From Xanthomonas campestris pv. badrii (lineage in GTDB: Bacteria > Pseudomonadota > Gammaproteobacteria > Xanthomonadales > Xanthomonadaceae): a stretch of 64,000 bases of DNA. Below the pieces are notes generated by a model. The model saw only the letters and a list, made by a program, of their open reading frames with translations. It did not search any database and had not been told where the DNA came from. Within the stretch, counting starts at the first letter, position 1. Every line of letters starts with the position of its first letter. Positions 41,340-50,761 of this stretch are shown here, piece after piece. The translations under genes were made by a program, and so were the position numbers. Location of the stretch: assembly GCF_012848175.1 (NCBI RefSeq), contig NZ_CP051651.1:1612001-1676000 (forward strand). Direction: 5' to 3'.

Positions 41340-42481
41340 TCGGCGATGCTGCCATCGGCATGGCGCCACACCGGGTTGCGCCAGTCCGGCGGGTTTTCGT
41401 TTGCGCGCTTGAGCATGTCTTCGTCGATCTCCACACCGAGCCCGGGCTTGGGCAGGGCGGCGATACTGCCATCGACACACTGAAAATCGTCTTTATTGAC
41501 GACGTAATCGAGCAGGTCGGCGCCTTCGTTGTAGTGGATGCCGATGCTCTGTTCCTGCAGCACCGCGTTGTGCGAGACGAAGTCCACGTGCAGGCAGGCG
41601 GCCAGCGCGATCGGGCCGAGCGGGCAGTGCGGGGCGAAGCCGACGTCGTAGGCCTCGGCCATCGCGGCGATCTTGACGCACTCGGTGATGCCGCCGGCAT
41701 GCGAGAGATCCGGCTGCACCATGCCGATGCCGCCGGCGCACAGCACGTTCTTGAATTCGAAGCGCGAGAACATGCGCTCGCCGGCGGCCAGCGGAATCGA
41801 GGTGCTCGCGGCCAGGCGCGGGTAATACTCGGCCTGTTCGGCCAGCACCGGTTCTTCGACGAACAGCGGCTTGAACGGTTCCAGTTCGCGCAGCAGTGCC
41901 TTGGCCATCGGCGCGCCGACGCGGCCATGGAAGTCGATGCCGAAATCGATGGCGTTGCCGAAGGTTTCGCGGATTTCGGCCACCTTGACCACCGCCGCAT
42001 CGACCGCGCGCGCGCTGTCGATGAGCTTCATTTCCTCGGTACCGTTGAACTTGAAGGTGTCAAAGCCCAAGGCGCGGTAGTCGGTGATCTGCTGGATGAT
42101 GGCGCCGGGGCGGTCGCCGCCGACCCAGCGGTAGGTCTTCATGCGATCGCGCACCAGCCCGCCCAGCAGCTCGTACACCGGTACGCCCAGTGCCTTGCCC
42201 TTGATGTCCCATAGCGCCTGATCGATACCGGCGATGGCGCTCATCAGGATGGCGCCGCCGCGATAGAAGCCGGCGCGGTACATGGTCTGCCACAGGTCGT
42301 TGATGCGTGCCGGATCCTTGCCGATCACATAGCCGGCCAGTTCGTGCACGGCCGCTTCCACGCTGCGCGCGCGGCCTTCGATGACCGGCTCGCCCCAACC
42401 GGTGATGCCCTCGTCGGTTTCGACCTTGAGGAACAGCCAGCGCGGTGCAGCGTGGTAGGTGGTGAGGCGGGTGATCTTCAT
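41333..42481 (-). CDS. dgoD: D-galactonate dehydratase
   Basis: Enolase-superfamily enzyme that removes water from D-galactonate to give 2-keto-3-deoxygalactonate. The 382-residue sequence can be numbered exactly as E. coli DgoD: Asp183 and His185 in GIDFHGR, Glu209 in FVEEP, Glu235 in AAGERM, His285 in APHCPLGP and Glu310 in LQEQSIG. All metal ligands and acid/base residues are present. The start MKITRLTTY overlaps the dgoA stop by four bases. Confidence 0.96.
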   Translation of the reverse strand: MKITRLTTYHAAPRWLFLKVETDEGITGWGEPVIEGRARSVEAAVHELAGYVIGKDPARINDLWQTMYRAGFYRGGAILMSAIAGIDQALWDIKGKALGVPVYELLGGLVRDRMKTYRWVGGDRPGAIIQQITDYRALGFDTFKFNGTEEMKLIDSARAVDAAVVKVAEIRETFGNAIDFGIDFHGRVGAPMAKALLRELEPFKPLFVEEPVLAEQAEYYPRLAASTSIPLAAGERMFSRFEFKNVLCAGGIGMVQPDLSHAGGITECVKIAAMAEAYDVGFAPHCPLGPIALAACLHVDFVSHNAVLQEQSIGIHYNEGADLLDYVVNKDDFQCVDGSIAALPKPGLGVEIDEDMLKRANENPPDWRNPVWRHADGSIAEW

Positions 42482-43110
42482 CCTTGCAGTTCCTGGTAGG
42501 CCTGCACGAACGCGCGTGCATGCGTCTGGGTTGTTTCGAGGGATTGGCCGGGTTTGTACAGTTCGCCGCCGATGCCGGCACCGGCAGCGCCCTGGGCCAT
42601 GAAGCCGGCCAGGGTCTGTGGGCTGACGCCGCCGACCACGTAGACCGGGATGTGGGTGGGCAGCACCGAGCGCAGGGCGCGCACATGTGCCGCGCCATAG
42701 GTGGCCGCCGGGAACAGTTTGAGGATGGTGGCACCGGCGTCGATGGCGTCGAAGGCCTCGCTGGCGGTGGCAAAGCCGGCCACCACGGTCAGCCCGCGCG
42801 CCACTGCATGGCGGATCAGGCTGGGGCGCGTATTCGGGGTGACGATGAAGCGCGCACCGATGTCGGCCAGGATGTCCACGTCTTCGTTGCGCAGCACGGT
42901 GCCGGCACCGATCCAAGCGCGCTGGCCATAGGTCTGCTGGGCCAGGGCGATGCTCTGCTCCCAGCGCGGCGAATTGAGCGGAATCTCGATCGCATCGAAG
43001 CCGGCGTCGATCAGCGCGCCGACGTGGTCAAGCGTTTCTTCCGGGGTAATGCCGCGCAGGATGGCGACCAGGGGCAGGGCGAACAGGCTGGCGGTGGTGT
43101 CTGAGGTCAT
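42478..43110 (-). CDS. dgoA: 2-dehydro-3-deoxy-6-phosphogalactonate aldolase
   Basis: Splits KDPGal to pyruvate and glyceraldehyde 3-phosphate. The 210-residue KDPG/KDPGal-aldolase fold has [13 protein letters not shown], Glu42 in AIEIPLNSP and the Schiff-base Lys131 in [16 protein letters not shown] rather than the shorter KDPG pattern favours the galacto form. It is the first gene of the minus-strand dgo operon. The start [10 protein letters not shown] is chosen over a long unconserved upstream extension through the divergent promoter region. Confidence 0.93.
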   Translation of the reverse strand: MTSDTTASLFALPLVAILRGITPEETLDHVGALIDAGFDAIEIPLNSPRWEQSIALAQQTYGQRAWIGAGTVLRNEDVDILADIGARFIVTPNTRPSLIRHAVARGLTVVAGFATASEAFDAIDAGATILKLFPAATYGAAHVRALRSVLPTHIPVYVVGGVSPQTLAGFMAQGAAGAGIGGELYKPGQSLETTQTHARAFVQAYQELQG

Positions 43111-43525
43111 GCGGTTACTCGCGATAGAGCGGAAAGCGGCCGTTGGCGACTGGGTGGCCGGCAACGTCGGGGGAGCTTGCGCAACTGCGCAGGCGACAGG
43201 TCGCCGCCAATGCGCAATCCGGGGAGAAAAACGAAGTGCGGTGGCAGCGCCGCGATGCAATGCCGATGGGCACGCCCGGGCATGCACAAGCATGCCGCTA
43301 CGGCTCGCAAGTGGCCGGCATAGTGCGGTCATCGTCGTCCACCTCCGCGTTCATGGCGTGCGTGTCAGCGCCTGATCGAGGCGGGTCACGTCTGTTCTGG
43401 CCGCGCCCGGGAGGTAGGGGCTCCTGCTGCGGCGAGCGCTAGCCTCGCGCGGTGAGATATGTGCGGCAAATGAAATTTTCGGCATATTCTATTCCTCCGA
43501 TGAATACACGGCCGCAACCGCACCC
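43111..43525. other. Divergent promoter region between dgo operon and LysR gene
   Basis: No gene is supported in these 415 bases. The right end (about 43460-43510) is clearly richer in A+T than its surroundings and holds the motif copy at 43467-43480. It should contain the promoters for dgoA on the minus strand and for the regulator on the plus strand. Confidence 0.65.
43467..43480 (-). promoter_or_regulatory. Candidate operator GAAAATTTCATTTG (motif copy 1)
   Basis: On the minus strand this 14-mer fits GAAWWTTTCATTKG, the same motif found upstream of both large TonB receptors (44540 and 47818). Its core is a dyad, nGAA-N3-TTCn. It lies 45 bases upstream of the LysR start and upstream of the dgo operon. 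The role is inferred. Confidence 0.55.
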
Positions 43526-44497
43526 ATGGCAAATTCCGGTACTCCCTGGTTCAACGCAGCTCGCCTGAAAACCCGTCAGCTGCTGCTGCTGCTGCATCTG
43601 CACGAACAACGCTCGGTGCTGCGCGCGGCCGAGGCCGCCAGCATGACGCAACCGGCCGCCTCCAAGCTGCTGGCCGAGATGGAGGACATGCTGGGAGTGA
43701 AGCTGTTCGAGCGGCATGCCCGTGGGGTCGAGCCGACCTGGTACGGGCATGTGCTGATCCGGCGCGCACGCGCGGCGATGTCGGAAATCGGCCGTGCCCA
43801 GGAAGAAATTGCGGCGTTGCGTGCCGGGCGGATGGGGCAGGCATCGATCGGCACCGTGGTCAACCCGGGGACCAACCTGGTGCCGCAAGCCATTGCCGAG
43901 GTCAAGCGCGAGTTTCCGGACATCCTGGTGCGGGTGGAGATGGACTACAGCCGTCCGCTGGTGGCCAAGTTGCTGGATGGCCAGCTGGACATCGTGATTG
44001 GCCGCATCCTGGGGCCGGAAGGGGTGGGCGAGCTGGAGTTCGAGCCGCTGGCCGACGAGCCGCATTCGGTGATCGCCCGCGCCGGCCACCCGCTCGCCAG
44101 CCGCGCCGGCCTGCAGCATGCGGACCTGGTGCGACACGGCTGGATCCTGCCGCCGGCCGACAGCGTGCTGCGCGCGCGGCTGGACTCGATGTTCATGGAG
44201 CACGGCGTGCAGACGCCGACCAATGCCATCGAAACATCCTCGCTGCCGGTGACCTCCACGCTGCTGCGCGGCACCGACATGCTGACCGCCTTGCCGGTGG
44301 AGTCGGTGGCGCCGCTGATCCAGGCCAAGCTGCTGACCGTGCTGCCGATCGAGCTGGGCGTGCGGATGGAGTCGTTCGGCATCATCCGTCGGCGCGATTA
44401 CATCCTCCCGCCGGGTGCCGAGCGCATTTTGCAGGCGCTGCGCACCACCGCCAGGCGGCTGTACCCGGCCCTGCGCGGGCCGGAATCCCTTGCTTAA
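43526..44497 (+). CDS. LysR-family regulator, GbpR-like, divergent to dgo operon
   Basis: A 323-residue LysR protein. The N-terminal winged helix reads RLKTRQLLLLLHLHEQRSVLRAAEAASMTQPAASKLLAEMEDMLGV, with the recognition helix MTQPAASKLLAEME. The C-terminal effector domain follows. The N-terminus resembles the GbpR/CbbR-like branch known for galactose-related control (family knowledge, moderate). It is divergent from dgoA and 256 bases upstream of the first xyloglucan receptor, so it is well placed to control both. The effector may be galactonate or a related sugar (inference). Confidence 0.9.
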   Translation: MANSGTPWFNAARLKTRQLLLLLHLHEQRSVLRAAEAASMTQPAASKLLAEMEDMLGVKLFERHARGVEPTWYGHVLIRRARAAMSEIGRAQEEIAALRAGRMGQASIGTVVNPGTNLVPQAIAEVKREFPDILVRVEMDYSRPLVAKLLDGQLDIVIGRILGPEGVGELEFEPLADEPHSVIARAGHPLASRAGLQHADLVRHGWILPPADSVLRARLDSMFMEHGVQTPTNAIETSSLPVTSTLLRGTDMLTALPVESVAPLIQAKLLTVLPIELGVRMESFGIIRRRDYILPPGAERILQALRTTARRLYPALRGPESLA

Positions 44498-44539
44498 CAG
44501 ACTCTTCCATTTCTATTCCGTGGGGTAATACCAGCCTGT

Positions 44540-44579
44540 GAATTTTTCATTGGCTGGCGCTAGACCGTGCGCCTATATC
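44540..44579 (+). promoter_or_regulatory. Candidate promoter/operator of the first large TonB receptor
   Basis: GAATTTTTCATTGG (44540-44553), motif copy 2, contains the dyad TGAA-TTT-TTCA with its upstream base. It runs into a possible -35 TTGGCT (44550-44555), with a possible -10 TATATC (44574-44579) 18 bases on. A CCAGCC/GGCTGG inverted pair (44531-44557) brackets it. The second receptor has the same layout. Confidence 0.55.
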
Positions 44580-44732
44580 TGTGCGCCAGATCGCACGCTG
44601 AAGCGCACGTGAAGTCGGGCAGGTGATCGGCGGCCAAGCCGCCTTGCAGCAGTGAGAGGAACGGGCGCCAGCGCCTGTCCCGCACGATCACGTGGCGCGC
44701 CTTGCGCCGCGACAACCAGTCTTCAGTCGTCT

Positions 44733-44748
44733 TGCGTCCTGGGAGGGA
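44733..44748 (+). promoter_or_regulatory. Shared receptor leader segment (copy 1) with ribosome site
   Basis: The 16-mer TGCGTCCTGGGAGGGA ends five bases before the start codon of the first large receptor. The identical 16-mer lies at 47994-48009 before the second. It contains the ribosome-binding GGGAGG and could be a target for common post-transcriptional control. Confidence 0.7.
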
Positions 44749-44753
44749 TTCAG

Positions 44754-47681
44754 ATGTCCAAGTTTTCAAGCCATGCCCCGGCAGGAACGGGCGTGCGCGC
44801 GCGTTGTATGCCGTTGCGTCGTTCGGCCATGGCCATCAGCATCGGGCTGCTGCTCGCTGCGCCGGCGTATGCCCAACAGGCCGCGTCCCAGCAGAACGCA
44901 CCCTCAGGCAACGCCAGCAGCGCGGTCGATCTGGACACGGTGGAGGTGCGCGGCGTGCGCGCCAGCCTGATCAAGTCGCAAACGATCAAGCGAGACGCCG
45001 CGCAGATCGTGGATTCGGTCAGTGCCGAAGACATCGGCGCGCTGCCTGACCGCAGCGTCACCGAAACCCTGCAGCGCGTCAGCGGTGTGACCATCGACCA
45101 CTTCGCCGCACGCAGCGACCCCGATCACTTTTCGGCCGAAGGCAGCGGCGTGATGATCCGCGGCCTGACCCAGGTGCGCGGCGAGCTCAACGGCCGCGAC
45201 ATCTTCAGCGCCGCCAGCGGCCGTGGCCTGAGCTTCGAAGACGTGCCGGCCGAACTGATGGCCGGCGTGGACGTGTACAAGAATCCTTCGGCGGAAATCA
45301 TCGAAGGCGGTCTGGGCGGTACGGTCAACCTGCGCACGCGCATGCCGTTCGACAACCCGGGCCGCATCGTCGGCGGCAATGTCGACGTCAACTACGGCGA
45401 CATGAGCAAGAAGTACAAGCCGTCGGCGTCGTTCCTGTTCAGCGACCGCTGGCAGACCGGTATCGGCGAGATGGGCTTCATGATCGACATCGCCCATTCG
45501 GAACTGGCGACCCGCTCGGACGGCATCCAGGTCGAGCCGTATGTGCGCCGTACCGACGATGCAGTGCTGGCCGGCAGCGGCCGCAGCGAAGTGTTCGTGC
45601 CGGGTGGGGTCAACTGGCGCCAGCTGGATTTCGAACGCAAGCGCGACGGTATCGCGGCTGCGTTCCAGTGGCGGCCCAGCGACCAGACCGAGATCTATGC
45701 GCAATACCTGCGCTCGCGCTACGACATGAACTGGCAGGAGCGCGCGGCGTTCTTCAACGACAGCAACAACAGCATCAGCCCGGCGCCGGGGACAACCTTC
45801 CAGTACGACCAGGACGGCGTGTTCCAGCGCGGTTCGCCGGTGTCCAACTCCTGGCGCGGCCTGCTGACCGGCGACGGCGTGCGCTTCAATACCGACAACC
45901 GCTATTCGGACCAGCAGACCACCACCTCCGACCTGTCGGTGGGTTTCACCCATTACTTCAACGACAACCTGCAGATCAAGGGCGATGTGCAGCTGGTGCA
46001 GTCGGAAAACGACCAGCTGGACTTCACCGTGTTCAGCGCGACCTATCTGCCTGGCCTGACCTATGACGTCTCGGGCAAGTATCCGACCGTACAGATCGCC
46101 AACCAGGGCTTTACCCAGGATCCGTCCAACTACTTCTGGGCGGCAGCCATGGATCACCTGGGCAACAATCGTGGCCGCCAGCTGTCCACCCGTGTGGACC
46201 TGGAATACACCTTCCAGGACAGCAGCTGGCTGCGCTTTGCGCGCTTCGGCATGCGCGCCACCGACCGCAACCAGATCAACAAGAACTCCGGCTACAACTG
46301 GGGCGTGCTGTCGGACAACTGGGCGGCCATCCCCGGTAGCGCCAATGGCCTGGCCAACATGTCGCAGTACCTGCCGAACGAGTCCTCGCAGTTCACCTTC
46401 TCCAACTTCTTCCGCGGCGGCGTGAACGTGCCGACCACCTTGATCGTGCCCAATGGCGGGCTGGTCCGGAACTACGGACGCGCATCGGATCTGCTGCAGC
46501 AGCAGATCGTGGCGCTGCGCGGGTGGGGCTGGGCACCGGATACCTATCAGCCGCAGGACACCAACCGGCAGTTCGAGCGTACCCAGGCCGCCTATGCGGC
46601 CCTGTACTTCGGCAACGAGGAAGCGCTGGGGGTGCCGGTGGACGGCAACGTCGGCGTGCGGATCGTGCAGACCAAGACCCAGGCCGAAGGCTTCGGTCAA
46701 TTCCAGGATCTGTCCGGCCTGAACGTGTCGCCCGAGCTGCAGGCGCGCTACACCGGCCAGTATTTCGACAACAACTCGCAGGGCAGCTACACCAACGTGC
46801 TGCCCAGCCTGAACCTGCGCGCGCGTTTCACCGACAGCCTGCAATGGCGCTTTGCCGCATCCAAGGCGATGGCACGCCCGGATTACACCCAGCTGCAGCC
46901 GTATGTGCTGCTGAACGTGGAAACCGACGACGCCGGCAACGCCACCAACTTCGTCGGGACTGCGGGCAACCCGACCCTCAAGCCGATGCGGGCCAATCAG
47001 TTCGACACCGCGCTGGAGTGGTACTTCGACACCAGCGACATGCTCTATACGACGCTGTTCTACAAGAAGGTCAAGGACTACTTCTCCACCCAGACCCGCG
47101 CCGAGACCTACGACAACCGCCAGTGGCTGGTGACCCGGCCGTACAACACCGACGAAGGCACCATCCGTGGCGCCGAAGTGGGCTACACGCAGTTCTTCGA
47201 CAGCCTGCCGGGCTGGATGAGCGGCTTCGGCGTCAATGCCAACTTCACCTTCGTCGACAGCAAGGGCGGCGCCAATACCGCCATCGATCCTTACACCCGG
47301 ACCACCGTGGAGGGTGTCGACCTGCCGCTGGAAGGCCTGTCGCGGCGCAGCTACAACCTGGCCGGCATCTACGAGAAGGGGCCGTGGTCGTTGCGCCTGG
47401 CCTACAACTGGCGCTCGCGCTACCTGTTGACCACCAGCGACGCGGCGACCCGCCTGCCGACCTGGGCCGACGACTATGGTCAGCTCGATGGCTCGTTCTT
47501 CTACCGCTTCAACGCGCATCTGCAGCTGGGCATGCAGGCCAACAACCTGACCAACACCGAGACCAAGGTGTTGATGGGGCCGACCTCGTATGCCGATGGC
47601 GAAGTGGATACCCGGTTGTACACGCGCAGTCGGTTCGTCAACGACCGGCGCTATTCGCTGGTGCTGCGCATGAACTGGTGA
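44754..47681 (+). CDS. TonB-dependent receptor 1 of the xyloglucan locus
   Basis: A 975-residue outer-membrane transporter of the large Xanthomonas/Caulobacter family. The signal peptide contains RSAMAISIGLLLAAPAYAQ. The plug begins near VDLDTVEVRGVRASL (TonB box region) and has EDIGALPDRSVTETLQRVSGV, IRGLTQVRGELNGRDIF and VYKNPSAEIIEGGLGGTV. The barrel ends with a C-terminal Trp. Family context and the downstream enzymes suggest uptake of xyloglucan oligosaccharides. Start ATG 44754 follows GGGAGGG. It is a paralogue of the next gene. Confidence 0.93.
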   Translation: MSKFSSHAPAGTGVRARCMPLRRSAMAISIGLLLAAPAYAQQAASQQNAPSGNASSAVDLDTVEVRGVRASLIKSQTIKRDAAQIVDSVSAEDIGALPDRSVTETLQRVSGVTIDHFAARSDPDHFSAEGSGVMIRGLTQVRGELNGRDIFSAASGRGLSFEDVPAELMAGVDVYKNPSAEIIEGGLGGTVNLRTRMPFDNPGRIVGGNVDVNYGDMSKKYKPSASFLFSDRWQTGIGEMGFMIDIAHSELATRSDGIQVEPYVRRTDDAVLAGSGRSEVFVPGGVNWRQLDFERKRDGIAAAFQWRPSDQTEIYAQYLRSRYDMNWQERAAFFNDSNNSISPAPGTTFQYDQDGVFQRGSPVSNSWRGLLTGDGVRFNTDNRYSDQQTTTSDLSVGFTHYFNDNLQIKGDVQLVQSENDQLDFTVFSATYLPGLTYDVSGKYPTVQIANQGFTQDPSNYFWAAAMDHLGNNRGRQLSTRVDLEYTFQDSSWLRFARFGMRATDRNQINKNSGYNWGVLSDNWAAIPGSANGLANMSQYLPNESSQFTFSNFFRGGVNVPTTLIVPNGGLVRNYGRASDLLQQQIVALRGWGWAPDTYQPQDTNRQFERTQAAYAALYFGNEEALGVPVDGNVGVRIVQTKTQAEGFGQFQDLSGLNVSPELQARYTGQYFDNNSQGSYTNVLPSLNLRARFTDSLQWRFAASKAMARPDYTQLQPYVLLNVETDDAGNATNFVGTAGNPTLKPMRANQFDTALEWYFDTSDMLYTTLFYKKVKDYFSTQTRAETYDNRQWLVTRPYNTDEGTIRGAEVGYTQFFDSLPGWMSGFGVNANFTFVDSKGGANTAIDPYTRTTVEGVDLPLEGLSRRSYNLAGIYEKGPWSLRLAYNWRSRYLLTTSDAATRLPTWADDYGQLDGSFFYRFNAHLQLGMQANNLTNTETKVLMGPTSYADGEVDTRLYTRSRFVNDRRYSLVLRMNW

Positions 47682-47695
47682 GTGCGCGCTGTCAC

Positions 47696-47735
47696 GCCTC
47701 GACTGTGAAGCGAGTTGCGCAGTCGAGGCCGTTTT
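47696..47735 (+). terminator. Intrinsic terminator after TonB receptor 1
   Basis: GCCTCGACTG and CAGTCGAGGC form a perfect 10-bp stem with a 14-base loop, followed by CGTTTT, 15 bases after the stop codon. Confidence 0.87.
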
Positions 47736-47817
47736 CTGCCGACTGGTAGGGATGGCCCGTAATGCCGGCCCGCCAGGTTTTACGCAATTGCTATAGTTTT
47801 AACGAATAGCTTTCCAG

Positions 47818-47858
47818 GAATATTTCATTGGTGTGGCATGACGACCGCACCCTATGCT
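47818..47858 (+). promoter_or_regulatory. Candidate promoter/operator of the second large TonB receptor
   Basis: GAATATTTCATTGG (47818-47831), motif copy 3, matches copy 2 in 13 of 14 bases. It runs into TTGGTG (possible -35, 47828-47833), with TATGCT (possible -10) at 47853-47858, a spacer of 19. Its distance to the start codon (184 bases) is close to that at receptor 1 (201). Confidence 0.55.
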
Positions 47859-47993
47859 CCCGCCGCAGCCGCAGGTCTGCCCGCCAGGGCGACCACCCAT
47901 CCGCACTGCCGGCAACGGCCGGATGGCAGATGCGGGCCAGCAACAACGACGGGCAGGGCGTTCGCGCACCGGTCCGCTAAAACAAGAAGTGCA

Positions 47994-48009
47994 TGCGTCC
48001 TGGGAGGGA
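47994..48009 (+). promoter_or_regulatory. Shared receptor leader segment (copy 2) with ribosome site
   Basis: TGCGTCCTGGGAGGGA, identical to the segment at 44733-44748, ends five bases before the start codon of receptor 2. Confidence 0.7.
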
Positions 48010-48014
48010 GCACC

Positions 48015-50738
48015 ATGTCAGTGCAACATCGCCACATTCCGGCAGGCCGGGCTGTGGGTCAGCGTTCGATCCGTGATTTCCGCCGCTCGGTGATGGCCAT
48101 CAGTGTGGCCACGCTGCTGAGCGCGCAGGCCTATGCGCAGGATGCGACCACCACCGCTGCACCGGCGTCGGATGCAACCACCCAGCAGCTGGACACGGTG
48201 CAGGTCACCGGTACCCGCAGCAGCGTCACCAAGGCGCAGCTGGTCAAGCAGAACGCCGAGCAGATCGTCGATTCCATCGTCGCCGAAGACATCGGCAAGC
48301 TGCCCGACAACAACGTCGCCGAAGCGCTGCAGCGCATTTCCGGCATCCAGATCTCGCGCAACTACGGCGAAGGCAGCTCGATCGCCATTCGCGGCCTGAC
48401 CCAGGTGCGCACCGAGCTCAATGGCCGCGATATCTTCACCGCCAACGACGGCCGTGGCCTGAGCTTCGAAGACGTGTCGGCCGAACTGCTCGGCGGCGTC
48501 AACGTGTACAAGAACCCGTCGGCCGACATGATCGAAGGTGGCCTGGGCGGCACCGTCGACCTGCGTACGCGCCTGCCGTTCGACTATGAAGGCCGCAAGA
48601 TCGCCGGCAGCGTGCAGTACAACCATTACGACCTGGCCGACGACGGCAAGCCGGCGTTCTCGGGCCTGTTCAGCGACCGCTGGCAGACCGGCATCGGCGA
48701 GATCGGCATCCTGGTGAACTACTCGCAGCAGAAGAGCCCGTTCCGCCAGGACACCATCTCGATCGAGCCGTGGTACACCCAGACCGATCTGCCGGGCTAC
48801 GAAGGCCAGGGCGTGTCGGTGCCGCACGGCGCCGGCATCAACACCACCGTCGGCGAGCGCGAGCGCAAGACCGGCGCCTTTGCGATGCAGTGGCGTCCGA
48901 ACGATGATGTCGAGGTCTATACGCAGGTGCTGCGGTCGGACTACGACTTCAGCTGGCACGATTACTCGTTCTTCGCGCTGACTGGCGCCAACCCGATGCA
49001 GGGCTTGCCCGGCATCCAGGTCAACAGCCGCAACGAGTTCGTCAACGGCTCGTTCCAGAACGTGCCGACCGAATCCAACACCAGCCTGACCGAGCGCCAC
49101 TCGGTGACCACCGATTACTCGCTGGGCGCCAAGTGGACGGTCAACGAAAAGCTGATCCTGAGCACCGACTTCCAGTACGTCGATGCCACCACCAAGGGCA
49201 CGCGCTACATCATCGCCACCGGGCAGGACACCAGCCCGCAGTTCAACGTCGACTTCCGTGGCGATCTGCCGCGCCTGTCGGTGACCGACGCCAGCGGCGC
49301 GGAAGGCTATCTGGCCGACGTCAACAACTATGACGGCTGGCGCTGGCACCTGGACAACAAGGACGACAACACCGGCACCGAGTTCGCCTGGCGTTCGGAC
49401 ATGGATCTGGCGTTCGACAGCGATTTCGTGCGCAGCTTCAAGGCCGGCGTGCGTTATACCGACCGCGATGCCGAGACCAAGGGCAACGTGTGGCGCTTCA
49501 TGTGCATCAACGATTGCTCGGGCACGCCGTTCTCGCAGTTCCCCAGCATCGGTCTGGTGGCCAACCCGATCACCGACTTCTTCCGCGGTGAGAGCAGCAC
49601 CTTCGGTCGCACGCTGACCGCGTCGGACGCGGCGGTGGCGAACTACGAGCAGAGCCTGGCCACCTTCGGTGCCAGCCCGCTGGAATTTGCGCCCAACAAC
49701 ATCAACACCCAGAACGAGAAGACCTACGCCGCCTACGGCGTGCTGCGCTTCGGCGTGGACGGCGATATCCCGTTCGACGGCAACATCGGCGTGCGCGTGG
49801 TGCGCACCGAAGTCGGCTCACGCGGCGTACGCACCGGCACCGACGCTGAAGGCGGCGGCCTGATCCCGGTGGATGCGCAGCAGACCTACACCGACGTGTT
49901 GCCGAGCTTGAACCTGCGCTGGATGCTGAGCGATCAGTTGCAGTGGCGGTTTGCGGCCTCGCGTGGCATCTCGCGTCCCACCTTCGACAAGCTCAACCCG
50001 AACCTGAGCCTGAGCACCGGCACCTCGTCCAGCGGCGCCTCGACCTTCACCGGCACCGCAGGTAATCCGAGCCTGGAAGCGGTCAAGGCCGACCAGTTCG
50101 ACACCGCGCTGGAGTGGTACTTCGGCCAGGGCTCGATGATGTACGGCACCGTGTTCTACAAGAAGGTGGAAGGCTTCATCGCCAATGCCGTCTTCAACGA
50201 GGTCTACGACGGCCAGGTGTGGCAGATCACCCGCCCGGTCAACGGCGATGCCGGCAAGATCCGTGGTGCCGAACTGGGCTACACGCAGTTCTTCGACTTC
50301 CTGCCGGGCTGGTTGAGCGGCTTCGGCCTGCAGACCAACTACACCTATGTCGACAGCGAGGCGCCCAGCCCCACCGCCACCGACACCAACGGCCAGTCGT
50401 TGACGGTGCCGCTGGAAGGACTGTCCAAGAACAGCTACAACGCGATCCTCAGCTACGAAAACAAGCGCTTCCAGGGCCGTGTGGCCTACAACTGGCGCAG
50501 CGACTGGCTGGTGACCACCGCGGGCAACGGCACCGGCAACCTGCCGGTCTACAACAAGGGCTTCGGCCAGCTGGATGCCTCGCTGCGTTTCAACATCAAT
50601 GATGTGTGGTCGATTTCGCTGGATGGCGTGAATCTGCTCGATACCCGTCGCGAGAGCTACCTGGGTGTCGAGTCGCGCTACCGCGACTTCGTGATCAACG
50701 ATCGTCGGTATGGCCTGACCTTGCGGGCCAGCCTGTAG
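48015..50738 (+). CDS. TonB-dependent receptor 2 of the xyloglucan locus
   Basis: A 907-residue paralogue of receptor 1. The signal peptide contains RSVMAISVATLLSAQAYAQ. The plug shows QQLDTVQVTGTRSSV (TonB box region), IVAEDIGKLPDNNVAEALQRISGI, IRGLTQVRTELNGRDIF and VYKNPSADMIEGGLGGTV. The barrel closes with LTLRASL; its last residue is not the usual aromatic one. It is likely to import xyloglucan oligosaccharides. The two receptors may differ in ligand length or decoration (inference). It has its own promoter-like block and terminator. Confidence 0.93.
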   Translation: MSVQHRHIPAGRAVGQRSIRDFRRSVMAISVATLLSAQAYAQDATTTAAPASDATTQQLDTVQVTGTRSSVTKAQLVKQNAEQIVDSIVAEDIGKLPDNNVAEALQRISGIQISRNYGEGSSIAIRGLTQVRTELNGRDIFTANDGRGLSFEDVSAELLGGVNVYKNPSADMIEGGLGGTVDLRTRLPFDYEGRKIAGSVQYNHYDLADDGKPAFSGLFSDRWQTGIGEIGILVNYSQQKSPFRQDTISIEPWYTQTDLPGYEGQGVSVPHGAGINTTVGERERKTGAFAMQWRPNDDVEVYTQVLRSDYDFSWHDYSFFALTGANPMQGLPGIQVNSRNEFVNGSFQNVPTESNTSLTERHSVTTDYSLGAKWTVNEKLILSTDFQYVDATTKGTRYIIATGQDTSPQFNVDFRGDLPRLSVTDASGAEGYLADVNNYDGWRWHLDNKDDNTGTEFAWRSDMDLAFDSDFVRSFKAGVRYTDRDAETKGNVWRFMCINDCSGTPFSQFPSIGLVANPITDFFRGESSTFGRTLTASDAAVANYEQSLATFGASPLEFAPNNINTQNEKTYAAYGVLRFGVDGDIPFDGNIGVRVVRTEVGSRGVRTGTDAEGGGLIPVDAQQTYTDVLPSLNLRWMLSDQLQWRFAASRGISRPTFDKLNPNLSLSTGTSSSGASTFTGTAGNPSLEAVKADQFDTALEWYFGQGSMMYGTVFYKKVEGFIANAVFNEVYDGQVWQITRPVNGDAGKIRGAELGYTQFFDFLPGWLSGFGLQTNYTYVDSEAPSPTATDTNGQSLTVPLEGLSKNSYNAILSYENKRFQGRVAYNWRSDWLVTTAGNGTGNLPVYNKGFGQLDASLRFNINDVWSISLDGVNLLDTRRESYLGVESRYRDFVINDRRYGLTLRASL

Positions 50739-50761
50739 AACGCGCCGTAGGAAGTGCGTCT

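Larger units (their letters stand above)
47682..48014. other. Gap between the two large receptors
   Basis: This 333-base gap contains a terminator for receptor 1 (47696-47735), an A+T-rich stretch (about 47777-47832) with motif copy 3 and a promoter-like pair, and the shared leader segment before receptor 2. No gene is seen. Confidence 0.75.

Noticed and set aside
44554..44567. Weak likeness (GGCGCTAGA) to the Xanthomonas xyl-box TGGTAGCGCTAACA
   Set aside because: Only about eight of fourteen bases match as recalled, and there is no such match before receptor 2, so I do not claim a XylR site.
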